A DNA stretch of 28,344 nucleotides, taken from positions 1 to 28,344 of the forward strand of contig CAAEOW010000035.1 of the NCBI GenBank assembly GCA_900757705.1. Reading direction: 5' to 3'. Numbering within the stretch: the stretch's first letter is position 1; every line of letters starts with the position of its first letter. The position numbers and the translations under genes are program-made. This document shows, piece after piece, positions 1 to 8,395 of the stretch. The notes under the pieces were generated by a model, which was given only the letters and a program-made list of their open reading frames with translations, was not told the DNA's origin and made no database searches. Source of the stretch: an uncultured Collinsella sp. (GTDB taxonomy: Bacteria > Actinomycetota > Coriobacteriia > Coriobacteriales > Coriobacteriaceae).

Positions 1-6
1 CTGCGC

Positions 7-12
7 TATACT
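7..12 (+). promoter_or_regulatory. possible -10 box of galE
   Basis: TATACT lies about 38 bases before the galE start codon and matches the -10 consensus at five of six bases. The -35 region would fall outside the window, so the promoter cannot be confirmed. A ribosome binding site (AGGAG, about 40-44) follows. Confidence 0.35.
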
Positions 13-49
13 CCCCTCAAGAAGTGTTCCTGATTCGATAGGAGACTAC

Positions 50-1111
50 ATGTCCAAAGCACTCGACCCCAAAGACACCTGCGTCCTCGTTACCGGCGGC
101 GCCGGCTTTATCGGCTCGCACACCGTCGTTCAGCTGCTCGAGGGTGGCTACCAGGTTGTCGTCGTCGATGACCTCTCCAACTCCAGCGCCGTTGCCATCG
201 ACCGCGTCAAGACCATCGTGGGCGACGAGGCCGCCAAGAACCTCACCTTCTACGAGGCCAACGTGCTCGACCGCGATGCGATGAACAAGATCTTCGATAC
301 CCACCAGATCGACCGCGTCATCCACTTCGCCGGCTTTAAGGCCGTTGGCGAGTCGGTGAGCAAGCCCGTCGAGTACTACCACAACAATATCGAGAACACC
401 CTGGTGCTCATCGATGTCATGCGCAACCACGGCTGTAAGTCCATCATCTTCTCGAGCTCTTCGACCGTCTACGGCGATCCGGACAATCCGCCCGTCACCG
501 AGGAAGACCCCAAGAAGCCCGCGACCAACCCCTATGGTTGGACCAAGTGGATGATTGAGCAGATCCTCATGGACGTCCACACCGCCGACCCCGAGTGGGA
601 CGTCGTGCTGCTCCGTTATTTCAATCCCATCGGTGCCCATCCGTCGGGCCTGATCGGCGAGGACCCCAAGGGCATCCCCAACAACCTGGTGCCCTACGTC
701 GCCCAGGTCGCCGTCGGTAAGCTCGAGGCCGTTCAGGTCTTTGGCAACGACTACCCCACCCCCGACGGCACCGGCGTGCGCGACTACATCCACGTGTGCG
801 ACCTGGCATCCGGTCACGTTGCCGCCCTCAACTGGATGAACGGCAAGACCGGCGTCGAGATCTTTAACCTGGGCACCGGCACCGGCACCTCGGTACTCGA
901 GGTCGTCGCCGCCTTCTCCAAGGCCTGCGGCAAGGAGCTGCCCTACGTGATTCGCGAGCGCCGTGCCGGCGATATCGCCGCCAACTGGTGCGATGCCTCC
1001 AAGGCCGAACGCATGATGGGCTGGAAGGCCCAGTACGACATCGCGGACATGTGCCGCGACAGCTGGAATTGGCAGAGCCATAACCCCAACGGCTTCGCCG
1101 ACGCCGAGTAG
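50..1111 (+). CDS. galE: UDP-glucose 4-epimerase
   Basis: Cytoplasmic enzyme that interconverts UDP-galactose and UDP-glucose in the Leloir pathway and supplies UDP-galactose for surface glycans. The 353-residue product has the short-chain dehydrogenase NAD-binding glycine motif GGAGFIGSH (residues 16-24), the acidic turn after strand two (VVVVDDLSNS, 36-45), the FSSSSTVYG segment with the catalytic Ser/Thr region (134-142), and the catalytic pair Tyr162/Lys166 in YGWTK. Length is normal for GalE (about 340). The ATG is preceded by AGGAG at a good distance. It stands alone here and ends at a strong terminator. Two long antisense open frames in this gene are composition shadows. Identification is firm; use of UDP-GalNAc as a second substrate cannot be judged. 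Confidence 0.95.
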   Translation: MSKALDPKDTCVLVTGGAGFIGSHTVVQLLEGGYQVVVVDDLSNSSAVAIDRVKTIVGDEAAKNLTFYEANVLDRDAMNKIFDTHQIDRVIHFAGFKAVGESVSKPVEYYHNNIENTLVLIDVMRNHGCKSIIFSSSSTVYGDPDNPPVTEEDPKKPATNPYGWTKWMIEQILMDVHTADPEWDVVLLRYFNPIGAHPSGLIGEDPKGIPNNLVPYVAQVAVGKLEAVQVFGNDYPTPDGTGVRDYIHVCDLASGHVAALNWMNGKTGVEIFNLGTGTGTSVLEVVAAFSKACGKELPYVIRERRAGDIAANWCDASKAERMMGWKAQYDIADMCRDSWNWQSHNPNGFADAE

Positions 1112-1120
1112 CCACTCCCC

Positions 1121-1158
1121 CGTGCTAGGTTTTGTGGCATGCCTCAAAACCTAGCACG
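1121..1158. repeat. perfect palindrome downstream of galE (copy 1)
   Basis: Fourteen-base arms (1121-1134 and 1145-1158; GTGCTAGGTTTTG and its complement) flank a ten-base loop whose centre, GGCATGCC, is itself palindromic. There is no U-run, so it is not a terminator. It resembles the next palindrome in its core. Confidence 0.8.
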
Positions 1159-1191
1159 CGACATGCTCGGCACATGCCGCTTCCTGCATGG

Positions 1192-1222
1192 GTAGATTTC
1201 TAGACATGTCCCAAAAATCTAC
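1192..1222. repeat. palindrome downstream of galE (copy 2)
   Basis: Eight-base arms GTAGATTT (1192-1199) and AAATCTAC (1215-1222) surround a central palindrome GACATGTC. The core and the adjacent run of A/T resemble copy 1 at 1121-1158, while the arm sequences differ. Confidence 0.65.
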
Positions 1223-1224
1223 TG

Positions 1225-1257
1225 GCCCCGGCCTCCAATGTGAGGTCGGGGCTTTTT
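1225..1257 (+). terminator. rho-independent terminator of galE
   Basis: An eleven-base GC-rich stem (1225-1235 with 1242-1252, one G-T pair) and a six-base loop are followed by five T residues (1253-1257). The truncated IS3 remnant abuts it, so the insertion or deletion end lies at the terminator. Confidence 0.9.
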
Positions 1258-1474
1258 AGGAACTCGTTCTCGAGCTCGAGCTCGCGCATGCACTTGCGGC
1301 CGCCGCGACCGGGTGGTTGGTCAGCTCCTTCTTCCTGACCGTCACCCATCTTCCCAGGGTCTTCTCGTTGATGCCGAGGTCGGCTGCCACTTGGGCGATG
1401 GGCTTCCCCGACGCGGCGGCGAAGTCTGCGGCCTCGGCGCGGTACCCCGCTGTGTAGGAGGGCCCGTCTGCCAT
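1256..1474 (-). pseudogene. IS3-family transposase OrfA remnant
   Basis: The reading frame starts at an ATG (1472-1474) with AGGAGTG upstream and encodes a helix-turn-helix typical of IS3/IS2-type OrfA: TAGYRAEAADFAAASGKPIA, then QVAADLGINEKTLGRWV. After KKELTNHP the frame is lost. The expected coiled region CMRELELENEFLK is present but in another frame (about 1255-1290), which implies a frameshift or small internal deletion. The gene then runs into the galE terminator, and no OrfB (DDE catalytic part) follows. It is a dead remnant marking the left edge of the accessory island. Confidence 0.75.
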
Positions 1475-1528
1475 GACTGACACTCCTTTCTTTTTGGCGC
1501 TGAAACGATTATCGCCGCTCAACGCCAT

Positions 1529-1767
1529 TCCTCTAAGTCAAGTGTCCTTGAATACGATACAGTTCAAATGGACGAGGAGAATCTGGCGCTCCTCTCGATG
1601 AGCCCGGAGAGGTCCCTGGTCGTCACCTTCCCCCGCGCGAACGCGAAGCGGACGGCGGCGAGCCATGTCCTCACCGCGCGTTCCATTTAGGGAGTCCTCG
1701 AGAAGTCGATCTCTCTGTGCGATAATCGAGCTATTGAGTCTCGCGAGTTTAGAGCTGGTGATATGCA
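1529..1767. other. non-coding stretch before the ATPase gene
   Basis: No convincing gene. A 40-codon plus-strand frame (1568-1690, beginning MDEENLALLSMSPERS) has no clear ribosome binding site and could be a scrap of a mobile-element gene. A GATAAT at about 1721 could be a -10 box for the ATPase pair but lacks a good -35 partner. Confidence 0.3.
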
Positions 1768-3066
1768 TTGAAAATCAAGATGAAAAACATCGGCAGGGTC
1801 GCTGAGGCCGATATCGAGATTAATGGTATTGCCGTGATCGCCGGGGAGAACGGGACGGGGAAAAGCACGGTTGGAAAAGCGCTTTATGCGGCCTTCAACA
1901 GCATGTCCGATTCGGAGAACAAAATCGACCGCATGAGGCGCAATAGTGTTGAGCGCGCCATCAGGAAGGCATATGTGGGAAGCCCTCTCGACTCCACGTC
2001 TCGCCACAGGCGAACTGCTGGAAGAATGAATAGTTTCATCGACAGGGTTTTTTCGGGCGAGTGCACGAGGGACGAGCTTATTGATGAGATAAAGGAGTAT
2101 TACGGGGAGGAGATCTCCCGTGAGATCGAATCCGATTTCACGAATGGCGTAGCAGGAGTTGCCGATCAGATTATCGAGATCATGGATATCTCCGATGATG
2201 AGGTATTTCGTGCGATTGCGACAAACAGGTTCCGAAGCGAGTTCAACGGCCAGATCAATTCGGTTTTCGGCGAAGAGCCCGGGAAGGTCGAACTCCAGAT
2301 AAAGGACGCATCTACGGTTTTCTCGGTTGCAAGTGACGAGGTGGCGGAGGTGCACGATAGGAGGGTTTTGCGATTCAGGGCGCATTATCTGGACGACCCG
2401 TTCCTGATCGATTCTCTCGGAGGACCCTACGGCCCCGCTTTTCGGTTCAAGCCCCTCCTTGGACACCAGGAGGAGCTGCGGCAAGATTTGATTCAGGCGA
2501 CCATCCGTAACGATGACAGCGAGTCCTCGCTATTCGAAGAGATCGCGAAGGAGCGACACCTGAAGGTTCTCATGGACAAGGTTTCCTCCTTATGTCCGGG
2601 GCATTTCGAGAGGAGCGAAAGTCGCGGTCACCTTACGTATCTCGAAGAGGGCTTCGCTCGGGGGTTGGAGCCTGGGAACCTTTCTGCTGGCTTGAAGACG
2701 TTCGCCATCATGAAGGTGCTCTTGAAGTCCGGCGCGCTAGATGCCGGAGGGACTATTATCCTCGATGAACCCGAGATTCATCTTCATCCTGCATGGCAGC
2801 TGGCCTTCGCCGAGATAATCGTGCTGCTCCAGAAAGAGCTCGGGATGCACGTCTTAATGAGCACCCATAGTCCATATTTCCTGAATGCGATCGAAGTGTA
2901 TTCTAAGAAGCACGCTGTTGATGGATTGTGCTCATATTATCTTGCGGAGACCTGCACTGATGGACGCTCTCGCTTTGCCGATATAACCGGCTCGACTGAG
3001 GTCGCCTACGAGAAGCTGGCGGCTCCTTTTGATACGCTTGAGAGGGAGGAGTACGGCCTTGAGTAG
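1768..3066 (+). CDS. AAA/ABC-type ATPase (AAA_21/OLD-like) of a putative two-gene defence unit
   Basis: A 432-residue soluble P-loop ATPase with the ABC-type head: Walker A GENGTGKST (26-34), signature-like NLSAG (304-308), Walker B LDEPEIHLHP with D333/E334, and the H-loop in STHSP (H367). About 270 mostly charged residues lie between Walker A and the signature and replace the long SMC coiled coil. This layout is that of the AAA_21/AAA_15 ATPases found in OLD, Septu, PARIS and Gabija-like systems. The start is probably TTG at 1768; ATG at 1780 is the alternative. The next gene overlaps its stop codon, so the two are coupled. Base composition is less GC-rich than galE, and transposase debris lies on both sides, which fits horizontal transfer. 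A defence role is inferred from architecture and context; no named system was recognised. Confidence 0.8.
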   Translation: MKIKMKNIGRVAEADIEINGIAVIAGENGTGKSTVGKALYAAFNSMSDSENKIDRMRRNSVERAIRKAYVGSPLDSTSRHRRTAGRMNSFIDRVFSGECTRDELIDEIKEYYGEEISREIESDFTNGVAGVADQIIEIMDISDDEVFRAIATNRFRSEFNGQINSVFGEEPGKVELQIKDASTVFSVASDEVAEVHDRRVLRFRAHYLDDPFLIDSLGGPYGPAFRFKPLLGHQEELRQDLIQATIRNDDSESSLFEEIAKERHLKVLMDKVSSLCPGHFERSESRGHLTYLEEGFARGLEPGNLSAGLKTFAIMKVLLKSGALDAGGTIILDEPEIHLHPAWQLAFAEIIVLLQKELGMHVLMSTHSPYFLNAIEVYSKKHAVDGLCSYYLAETCTDGRSRFADITGSTEVAYEKLAAPFDTLEREEYGLE

Positions 3067-3727
3067 CGACCTGTGCGCCTCCTGCCCTCATCCGAACTCT
3101 CCCGCGGTGCCAGATGGCAGCGATGGTTGCTCCCGTTGCAGGACCTGTATCCTAAGGGACTGCACGTCGACCATCTCCAAAACATCCAGAGACGGGAGCG
3201 TCTCTCTTGTGGATGACGATTTGCCTGTTGTCAATTTTGACTCTGTTAAAGAATGCTACTGCAAGAAGGTCAATAGGTGGATGCAACTCCCGCGCTCCGC
3301 CGATGCGCTGTATTGCGATCGGGAAACGTTATATCTAGTCGAATTTAAAAACGGCAGTCTGAAGGAGACGCTGGGGAAGAGGCTCAATCCCAAGGATGAC
3401 GAAGAGCTTGGTATCAATCTTGGCCAAAGGGACGCCCTCATCGAGAAGTGCAAGGACAGCGTTTTGATCTGCTCGGACCTGTGGGGAAAGAGGACGAGAT
3501 GGTTTCGCGAGCACTGCGTCTTTGTTTTGGTATACAACGAGGACAAGAACAAGACCGCGTTGAAGCGGGTTGCCAGCTCGATTAGGAAAAAAGCGCGTTT
3601 TGGGCTTCCTGACAAATTGAAAGGTTTTTGCGTGAAGGATGTCTTGACGCTAACCGAAAAGGAGTTTTCGACATCGCTCCTTTCAACTTGGCGAGACGCA
3701 GAAGAAATCGCGGAGGTCGACGCGTAG
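3059..3727 (+). CDS. small protein with PD-(D/E)XK-like motif and N-terminal cysteine cluster
   Basis: A 222-residue protein coupled to the ATPase. The chosen start is TTG at 3059, eight bases inside the upstream gene, because GGGAGGAG sits seven bases before it. The N-terminus has six cysteines (C6, C9, C24, C27, C30, C35), with CxxC pairs resembling a zinc-binding element. The centre has D82-x12-E95-x-K97 in a hydrophobic strand (LYLVEFKNG), the D...ExK arrangement of PD-(D/E)XK nucleases, followed by a helix with Q123. A second strand-rich segment (VFVLVYN, 154-160) and a basic region follow. There are no membrane segments or signal. I infer a nuclease effector partner of the ATPase; the nuclease call rests on a short motif and may be wrong. 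Confidence 0.65.
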   Translation: MSSDLCASCPHPNSPAVPDGSDGCSRCRTCILRDCTSTISKTSRDGSVSLVDDDLPVVNFDSVKECYCKKVNRWMQLPRSADALYCDRETLYLVEFKNGSLKETLGKRLNPKDDEELGINLGQRDALIEKCKDSVLICSDLWGKRTRWFREHCVFVLVYNEDKNKTALKRVASSIRKKARFGLPDKLKGFCVKDVLTLTEKEFSTSLLSTWRDAEEIAEVDA

Positions 3728-3899
3728 GAGACCGAAAAGCATCCGGTGGCTATTTGCTCCCGATATCGATCGTTCGTCTGCAGTCGGTTTTCTTTCCGCT
3801 GCGCCCGCCAGTTTGCGATGAGTCGCGCACCGTGTGAAGCTCAACACGGATGAAATACAAATATAATCCCCCCTTGCACTGTGTTGATAAATATTGCTC

Positions 3900-4424
3900 G
3901 TCGAACTCATCTGAACTGGGCTTTCTTGCATAGAACTGCCTGAACCTGAGCGTTTTCGGGTATCGCATTGCCCGATCGAGCACCATCGCGACCTTCTCAA
4001 GCTTGTCCTCGGGCGGACTCATAGCCACAGCCCCGCATGTCGTCCCGGTTGGAGCCGGGATGAGCCCTCAGGAAGCACTGCATGAAGTAGCGCATCCGGT
4101 TCACGGGCCCCAGCGGGTTCTGGCCGTCGGGAACGCCCTTGAGCAGTTTCGCGTTGTAGTGCTGGCTCTTCAGTGACAGATTGTTGACGGGAGCCGTGTG
4201 GCGCCCGGCTCCATGTCGTGGATGAGCGTGGAGCCGGGCGCCACACGGCTCCCAAACGTCGCCAAGGTCTTCGCCCTGCTTGTCTTGCCAAGGCCCTCCC
4301 GGATGAAGATTGAATTGCCTGGCTCATCGCAGCCGAGCGCGACACGGCCTCTACCCGAGACCATCATCTCTACACATAGCCCATCATTCGACAAGAACGC
4401 GCAGTTTGTCCTGCATAGGCGCAT
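3900..4424 (-). pseudogene. IS1595-family (ISXO2-like) transposase, decayed
   Basis: Three minus-strand frames together resemble the DDE domain of ISXO2-like transposases. The first runs from 4424 and contains GRGRVALGCDEPGNSIF, then TFGSRVAPGSTLIHDME. The second has the family-typical HYNAKLLKGV, NPLGPVNRMRYF and HPGSNRDDMRG (about 4200-4030). The third has PPEDKLEKVAMVLDRAMRYP and KTLRFRQFYARK (about 4020-3920). The N-terminal part is missing. One frame change coincides with an inverted duplication at 4189-4253 that replaced sequence after HDME; another lies near 4025. Terminal repeats were not identified, so the limits are approximate. Clearly non-functional. Confidence 0.7.
4189..4253. 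repeat. perfect 25-bp inverted repeat inside the transposase remnant
   Basis: Positions 4189-4213 and 4229-4253 are exact reverse complements separated by 15 bases. One arm encodes the original transposase residues GSRVAPGS; the other is an inverted copy that breaks the frame. Confidence 0.9.
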
Positions 4425-4456
4425 GGTGTCCCCCTCCGCCGCAAGAGGTGAGCAAA

Positions 4457-4498
4457 AGAGAGGCTCCCCTCGCCACTACCGGACAAAGGGACCTCTCT
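4457..4498 (-). terminator. terminator of the RiPP operon
   Basis: Read on the minus strand, AGAGAGG plus TCCC pair with GGGA plus CCTCTCT (one bulge) around an 18-base loop, then TTTTGC follows. It is the first strong hairpin after the exporter gene (stop at 4625) and is the likely end of the operon. The rest of 4425-4624 holds no gene I can support; a short plus-strand stretch near 4540-4590 reads AVEYSTDGVPVETYPEPTPF and may be a scrap of a lost gene. Confidence 0.6.
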
Positions 4499-4624
4499 GG
4501 GGAAACACGCTATAAAACCTTCTTGCCGGGCGGTCGAGTACAGCACCGACGGCGTACCCGTGGAGACCTACCCAGAGCCCACGCCATTTCAAGTTTCTTG
4601 GTCTTCAACGCCACAATCCGATAA

Positions 4625-6259
4625 TCATCCAGCCGTCGAAATGACCTCGTCACAGGCGGCAAGCATCTCCTCGTCATGAGTGACAACGATTACAATATGG
4701 TCTCTCTTAATTTCATGAAGCAATTTGATCAGCGCGCCTCGACTCTTCGCATCAAGTGCTGAGGTCGGTTCATCAAAAAGCATAACGTCCGGCGATTTCA
4801 ACAGCTGTCTCACAATTGCAATCTTTTGCTTCTCGCCGCCGGACACCCCTCCTTTCCCGCCGTCAAGCATCGCCGTTGCCCCGTTCTCCACAGAAGCAAC
4901 CATTTCGTCTAGCCCCAATATGACAAGCATCCGATTCAGCTTATCCATCTCGTAATCATCAGAAAGCAGCGTAAGATTATCGAGAATCGTCCCCTCAACG
5001 ATAGGGGGTTCTTGCTCCGTAATGCTGACTCGACACCGCCGCAATGCATATCGATCGATGCAACGCTGTGACACCCCGTTGTAGCGAACGGCCCCTTCTG
5101 TGTCATCTGGATATAGCCCCAATATCACTGACAGCAGCGAGCTCTTCCCCGAACCATTCGGCCCCGAGATTCCATATAGCCGACCCCTGGAAAACGCGAG
5201 CCCCTCAATGCTTAACGCGACCCTTTCCGCCCCTGGATAACGTAGCTTGATGTTCTCTAGACGGATTTCCTCAATCGGACCAAGCGCCAATTTGCCATTC
5301 GCTTCCACCGGGACATCCCAAATTCTTTTCAGCCGCTCATAGCATACGCGATTAGTCTGGTAATCCCTTCCCCAGCCCAACAAATACTGTACCGCTGAGC
5401 TTAAGTTCGAATAATATCCAACAGCAGTCACGAGAAAACCAGGCAACAGTCTCCCGCCCATCACTTCAACCGCGCCCACAGCAAGAAGACATCCTTGAGC
5501 GGCGGAAGCGACCAACGCGTTGCCAAAGGTAAATCTAGACCCTACTTCCTGATTTGCTCTCATCGTTGGATAGAGCCCATTAAAAGCTTCGACCAGTACA
5601 GCGCGGGACCTATCGAACAAAGCATGTTTGCGGATGAAATCAACTTTCTCCAACTGATCTTGTAGACAGGAAAAAAACCTCGCGCTCTGCTCTTGTACGT
5701 CAAAACTTCTCTCAAACAGCCTTGCGCGTGAAACCGCATAAAAAGCGGCACTCGCTGCCGCAAGAACAAGGCAGACCACACTCAACTTGATATTCAGGCT
5801 ACCGAGAACAAACAGGGCGGACAAAAGGGTGATAACGTTGCTTGAAACCCCCACAACCGAGTTGATTACGAAGATGACAAGGTCATTAGCGTCGTGATTG
5901 ATTTGCTGGTTATAATACGACGCGTTGAAGCCCTCGAAGAATGCCTGGGGAAGGTGCTTCACGTGCTCAAGCGTATCCGCATTTAAGCCGAACCCCGCAT
6001 GCGACTGAAGGTTGATGTACAGCATCTCTGAGCAATACACTAGTCCCGCTCGAACCGCTTGGACCGCAACCAAAATAAGGCAACAAACGAGAACGGCGGC
6101 AAGATCGGCGCTGGCCGGCATCGCCAATCGGTTTACCACTATGCCGGTAAGAAAGGGACCCGCAAGCGCAAGCAGCCCGACCAAAACTGTTACGACAAGA
6201 TAGGCGTAGAATCGACCGCCCAGTATATATTTTCTACAGAGATTAAGCATCAGCCTCAT
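4625..6259 (-). CDS. ABC exporter (fused membrane and ATPase domains) of the RiPP cluster
   Basis: A half-transporter of about 544 residues that probably exports the modified peptides from the cytoplasm. An N-terminal transmembrane domain (first helix at about 20-40, further helices to about 290) is followed by the nucleotide-binding domain: Walker A GPNGSGKSS (about 365-373), signature VSGGE (about 472-476), Walker B MLFDEP (about 493-498) and the H-loop histidine in VVTHDE (about 528). There is no N-terminal C39 peptidase domain, so it cannot cut a double-glycine leader itself. The gene overlaps the end of the radical SAM gene. ATG at 6259 was chosen (GGGG upstream); GTG at 6271 and ATG at 6250 are alternatives. 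It is the last gene before the terminator at 4457-4498. Confidence 0.85.
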   Translation of the reverse strand: MRLMLNLCRKYILGGRFYAYLVVTVLVGLLALAGPFLTGIVVNRLAMPASADLAAVLVCCLILVAVQAVRAGLVYCSEMLYINLQSHAGFGLNADTLEHVKHLPQAFFEGFNASYYNQQINHDANDLVIFVINSVVGVSSNVITLLSALFVLGSLNIKLSVVCLVLAAASAAFYAVSRARLFERSFDVQEQSARFFSCLQDQLEKVDFIRKHALFDRSRAVLVEAFNGLYPTMRANQEVGSRFTFGNALVASAAQGCLLAVGAVEVMGGRLLPGFLVTAVGYYSNLSSAVQYLLGWGRDYQTNRVCYERLKRIWDVPVEANGKLALGPIEEIRLENIKLRYPGAERVALSIEGLAFSRGRLYGISGPNGSGKSSLLSVILGLYPDDTEGAVRYNGVSQRCIDRYALRRCRVSITEQEPPIVEGTILDNLTLLSDDYEMDKLNRMLVILGLDEMVASVENGATAMLDGGKGGVSGGEKQKIAIVRQLLKSPDVMLFDEPTSALDAKSRGALIKLLHEIKRDHIVIVVTHDEEMLAACDEVISTAG

Positions 6260-7540
6260 TTTGCCCCGCACCCCGTTTTGCCGTATTCATCATCTGGGAG
6301 AGCAGCATTTTTTGCTCGGCATCATACCGGAAGGAAACGCAACGTTTCCCCTCACCGTTTAAGGCGTGGTTGGGGCACCCTCCCATGCACATGGGAAAAG
6401 CAAAGCACTCTTGGCATTCCGGGTCATCCGGCTCATATGCCATCCAGTTAATCATGTTCTTGCTCAACATTGGCGGCTCGAAAATAGTTCCGACCCTCCG
6501 CTCCTTCATTCCAATGTCATCCCAGCACTTATACAAATCTCCGACGGGATCAACCACGTACGAGTTGATTCCAACGGCGCAACATATCCCGAAATTCGTC
6601 CCACCAAAAGGTTGAACTTTGAAGCCCCGCGCAATTGCCCTTTTATAAAACTCAGTCTCCTCATACGAGAACTCTTTTACAGTAAAGCAGTGGCTGTCGT
6701 TCGCACATACCTGATTGATATCGTCAACAGGGGCTAAATAGAAGTGAACCTTATTCATCAGGCCATTTAGCTCGAGATAATCCAATAGCTCTTGAGCGGC
6801 CTCGATGTTGGTCTTGTCGACGTTGCTCCTTATCGAAATATCGATGATGTCGGCACACTCTTTGACGTTCTTGAGAATACGTTCGTATGTAGGGCTTCCG
6901 TCGTGAAGAATCCTTCTCGAATCGTGATCCGACTTCGATCCATCTATAGTCACTTGCGCGCTCGTCACACCACATGCCGCGAGCCTCCTTGCAACATCAG
7001 GCGTCAGCAGATAGCCATTTGTCACTATCGATGCGGAATATTCACACGTTGGCCCCACGACATCTTTCAGATCCGACGTAATCCGTTCGATCATCTTCAT
7101 TCCGAGCAGAGGCTCGCCGCCGTACCATCCAACTGAGAGACTTGCGATACCAGGATAGTAATCTTTCACGAACTTGGAGAGCTGTGTCAAAACCTCCTCG
7201 CCCATCGTCGTGTACGCCTGTCCCTTTTCATAGCAGTAGGGACAGCAAAAGTTGCAAGCCATCGTTGGCGCAATGGTAAGGGACAGAGCAGTATTCGCAA
7301 AGCGCGCGGCGCGACTTTGCAACCTGATCTCCCCAAGCTCGTCCCTCTCCTCATTGACTAGGATGCCTCCCCTTATCAGCTCCGCGACAAGATCATCGGC
7401 ATCCCGAACGTCCCCTTCTTGAATCCTTTTGAATTTCTGCGCGTATCCGGATTTAACGACAGGATGCCGCCGGTTCGCGCATTCATGATAAGAAGACTTC
7501 CGTTATGTTCATGCACCACATTAAATTGCGACAGTTTCAC
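6243..7540 (-). CDS. radical SAM/SPASM RiPP maturase, with an apparent -1 frameshift near the N-terminus
   Basis: Probable peptide-modifying enzyme that would use S-adenosylmethionine and Fe-S clusters to form thioether or similar cross-links in the five-Cys precursors. The main frame (6243-7322 from an internal TTG) contains the radical SAM motif CNFCCPYC (C-x3-C-x2-C), GGEPLL, and a C-terminal SPASM domain with CWDD, CQECFAFPMCMGGC and a last Cys in KRCVSFR, enough for two auxiliary clusters. The expected ~75-residue N-terminal domain is present upstream, but its first part (VKLSQFNVVHEHNGSLLIMN..., GTG start at 7540) is in another frame. Reading switches at 7447-7456: LSLN ends the first frame, and GYAQKFKRIQEGD resumes in the frame that continues into the catalytic part. 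This could be a real inactivating mutation, a phase-variable site or a sequencing error. The other catalytic motifs look intact. Confidence 0.8.
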
Positions 7541-7606
7541 TTCGCACCATCTCCATTTCCAACCAAATCCATATCGACCCTCAGACGCTGCGCATACGCC
7601 AGCGCA

Positions 7607-8395
7607 CTACCTTCTTCGATAAAAACTGCACGAAAGCAGCAATAGACATGCGAGCGACACGATGACCGCATGGCCGCATGCAGCCATCAGGACCGTCCCG
7701 CCGGCAGCCCCGCACGCCCTCATCCAATAAGCCATGTGAACCGGGGGTAAAACGGTTGGGAAACTCATCGCGATAACAAGGCCCGCGGACGTTGCGACCA
7801 GCAAGGCTCCCGACACAAGAGATCTGATCCTGAACACCTCATATGCAACCGCAACCATCAGCGTATAAGCGGCGTCTATAACGATATTCGACAGGAGTGC
7901 CGAGGTCACATTACCAACCGTAAGGCTGTCTAGACCGCTTCCGGAGCACACGGCAAAGACCGCAGCGACACCGAGAGTAAACACGATGTAGGGGCACAGC
8001 GTATACACTTCGCAAGCCAATGTCTTTGCCGCAAACAGCTGCCAGCTGCGGAAGCCCCGAGCAATCGAAACTCCCCTTGCCGACACGCTCGTCGCATCAC
8101 CGAATAGCGTCCCCGCCACAACAACAGAGACGATTGGGAAGAACACCGTATGCGCCATGGAGACGACACTTAGCCAGGAAGAGATACCCGTTGGCCCAAC
8201 CCCTATCGAGAAAAGATAGCCCGGATCGGCGGAAAAGCCAAAGAACTGGCCCTCTCCCCCTGCGGAGACCCATGCGCCGGACCCGGCAAACACATAAATC
8301 CCCGCGATGCCCAAATACATCAGCGCTATTATCACGGCGAGTTTCATTCTCCTTGCGCGGAACAGTTCCGCCCTGACCGACATCCCAAGATTCAT
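7607..8395 (-). CDS. ABC-2 type permease subunit (LanG/LanE-like immunity or export)
   Basis: A 262-residue hydrophobic protein starting MNLGMSVRAELFRARRMK, with about six membrane helices (first LAVIIALMYLGIAGIYVFAG). It has the cytoplasmic amphipathic N-terminus and helix pattern of small ABC-2 permeases of bacteriocin immunity transporters (LanE/G, BcrB type). ATG at 8395 overlaps the preceding stop codon (ATGA), which shows coupling; the open frame continues upstream to 8761, but that part is antisense-like composition and lies inside the previous gene. It presumably works with the permease at 8392-9210 and the ATPase at 9210-10130 to expel the mature peptide or protect the producer. Family placement is from hydrophobicity pattern and context. 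Confidence 0.75.
   Translation of the reverse strand: MNLGMSVRAELFRARRMKLAVIIALMYLGIAGIYVFAGSGAWVSAGGEGQFFGFSADPGYLFSIGVGPTGISSWLSVVSMAHTVFFPIVSVVVAGTLFGDATSVSARGVSIARGFRSWQLFAAKTLACEVYTLCPYIVFTLGVAAVFAVCSGSGLDSLTVGNVTSALLSNIVIDAAYTLMVAVAYEVFRIRSLVSGALLVATSAGLVIAMSFPTVLPPVHMAYWMRACGAAGGTVLMAACGHAVIVSLACLLLLSCSFYRRR

Noticed and set aside
17..1147. Long minus-strand open frame (376 codons) opposite galE
   Set aside because: Galactose epimerase on the plus strand has all motifs and a ribosome binding site; the antisense frame is Gly/Val/Asp-rich composition without a recognisable domain.
3628..3837. Small plus-strand frame overlapping the end of the nuclease-like gene
   Set aside because: No ribosome binding site, Arg-rich composition, overlaps a better supported gene.
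4198..4515. Plus-strand frame of 105 codons across the inverted repeat
   Set aside because: Antisense to the IS1595 transposase remnant; no domain and no ribosome binding site.
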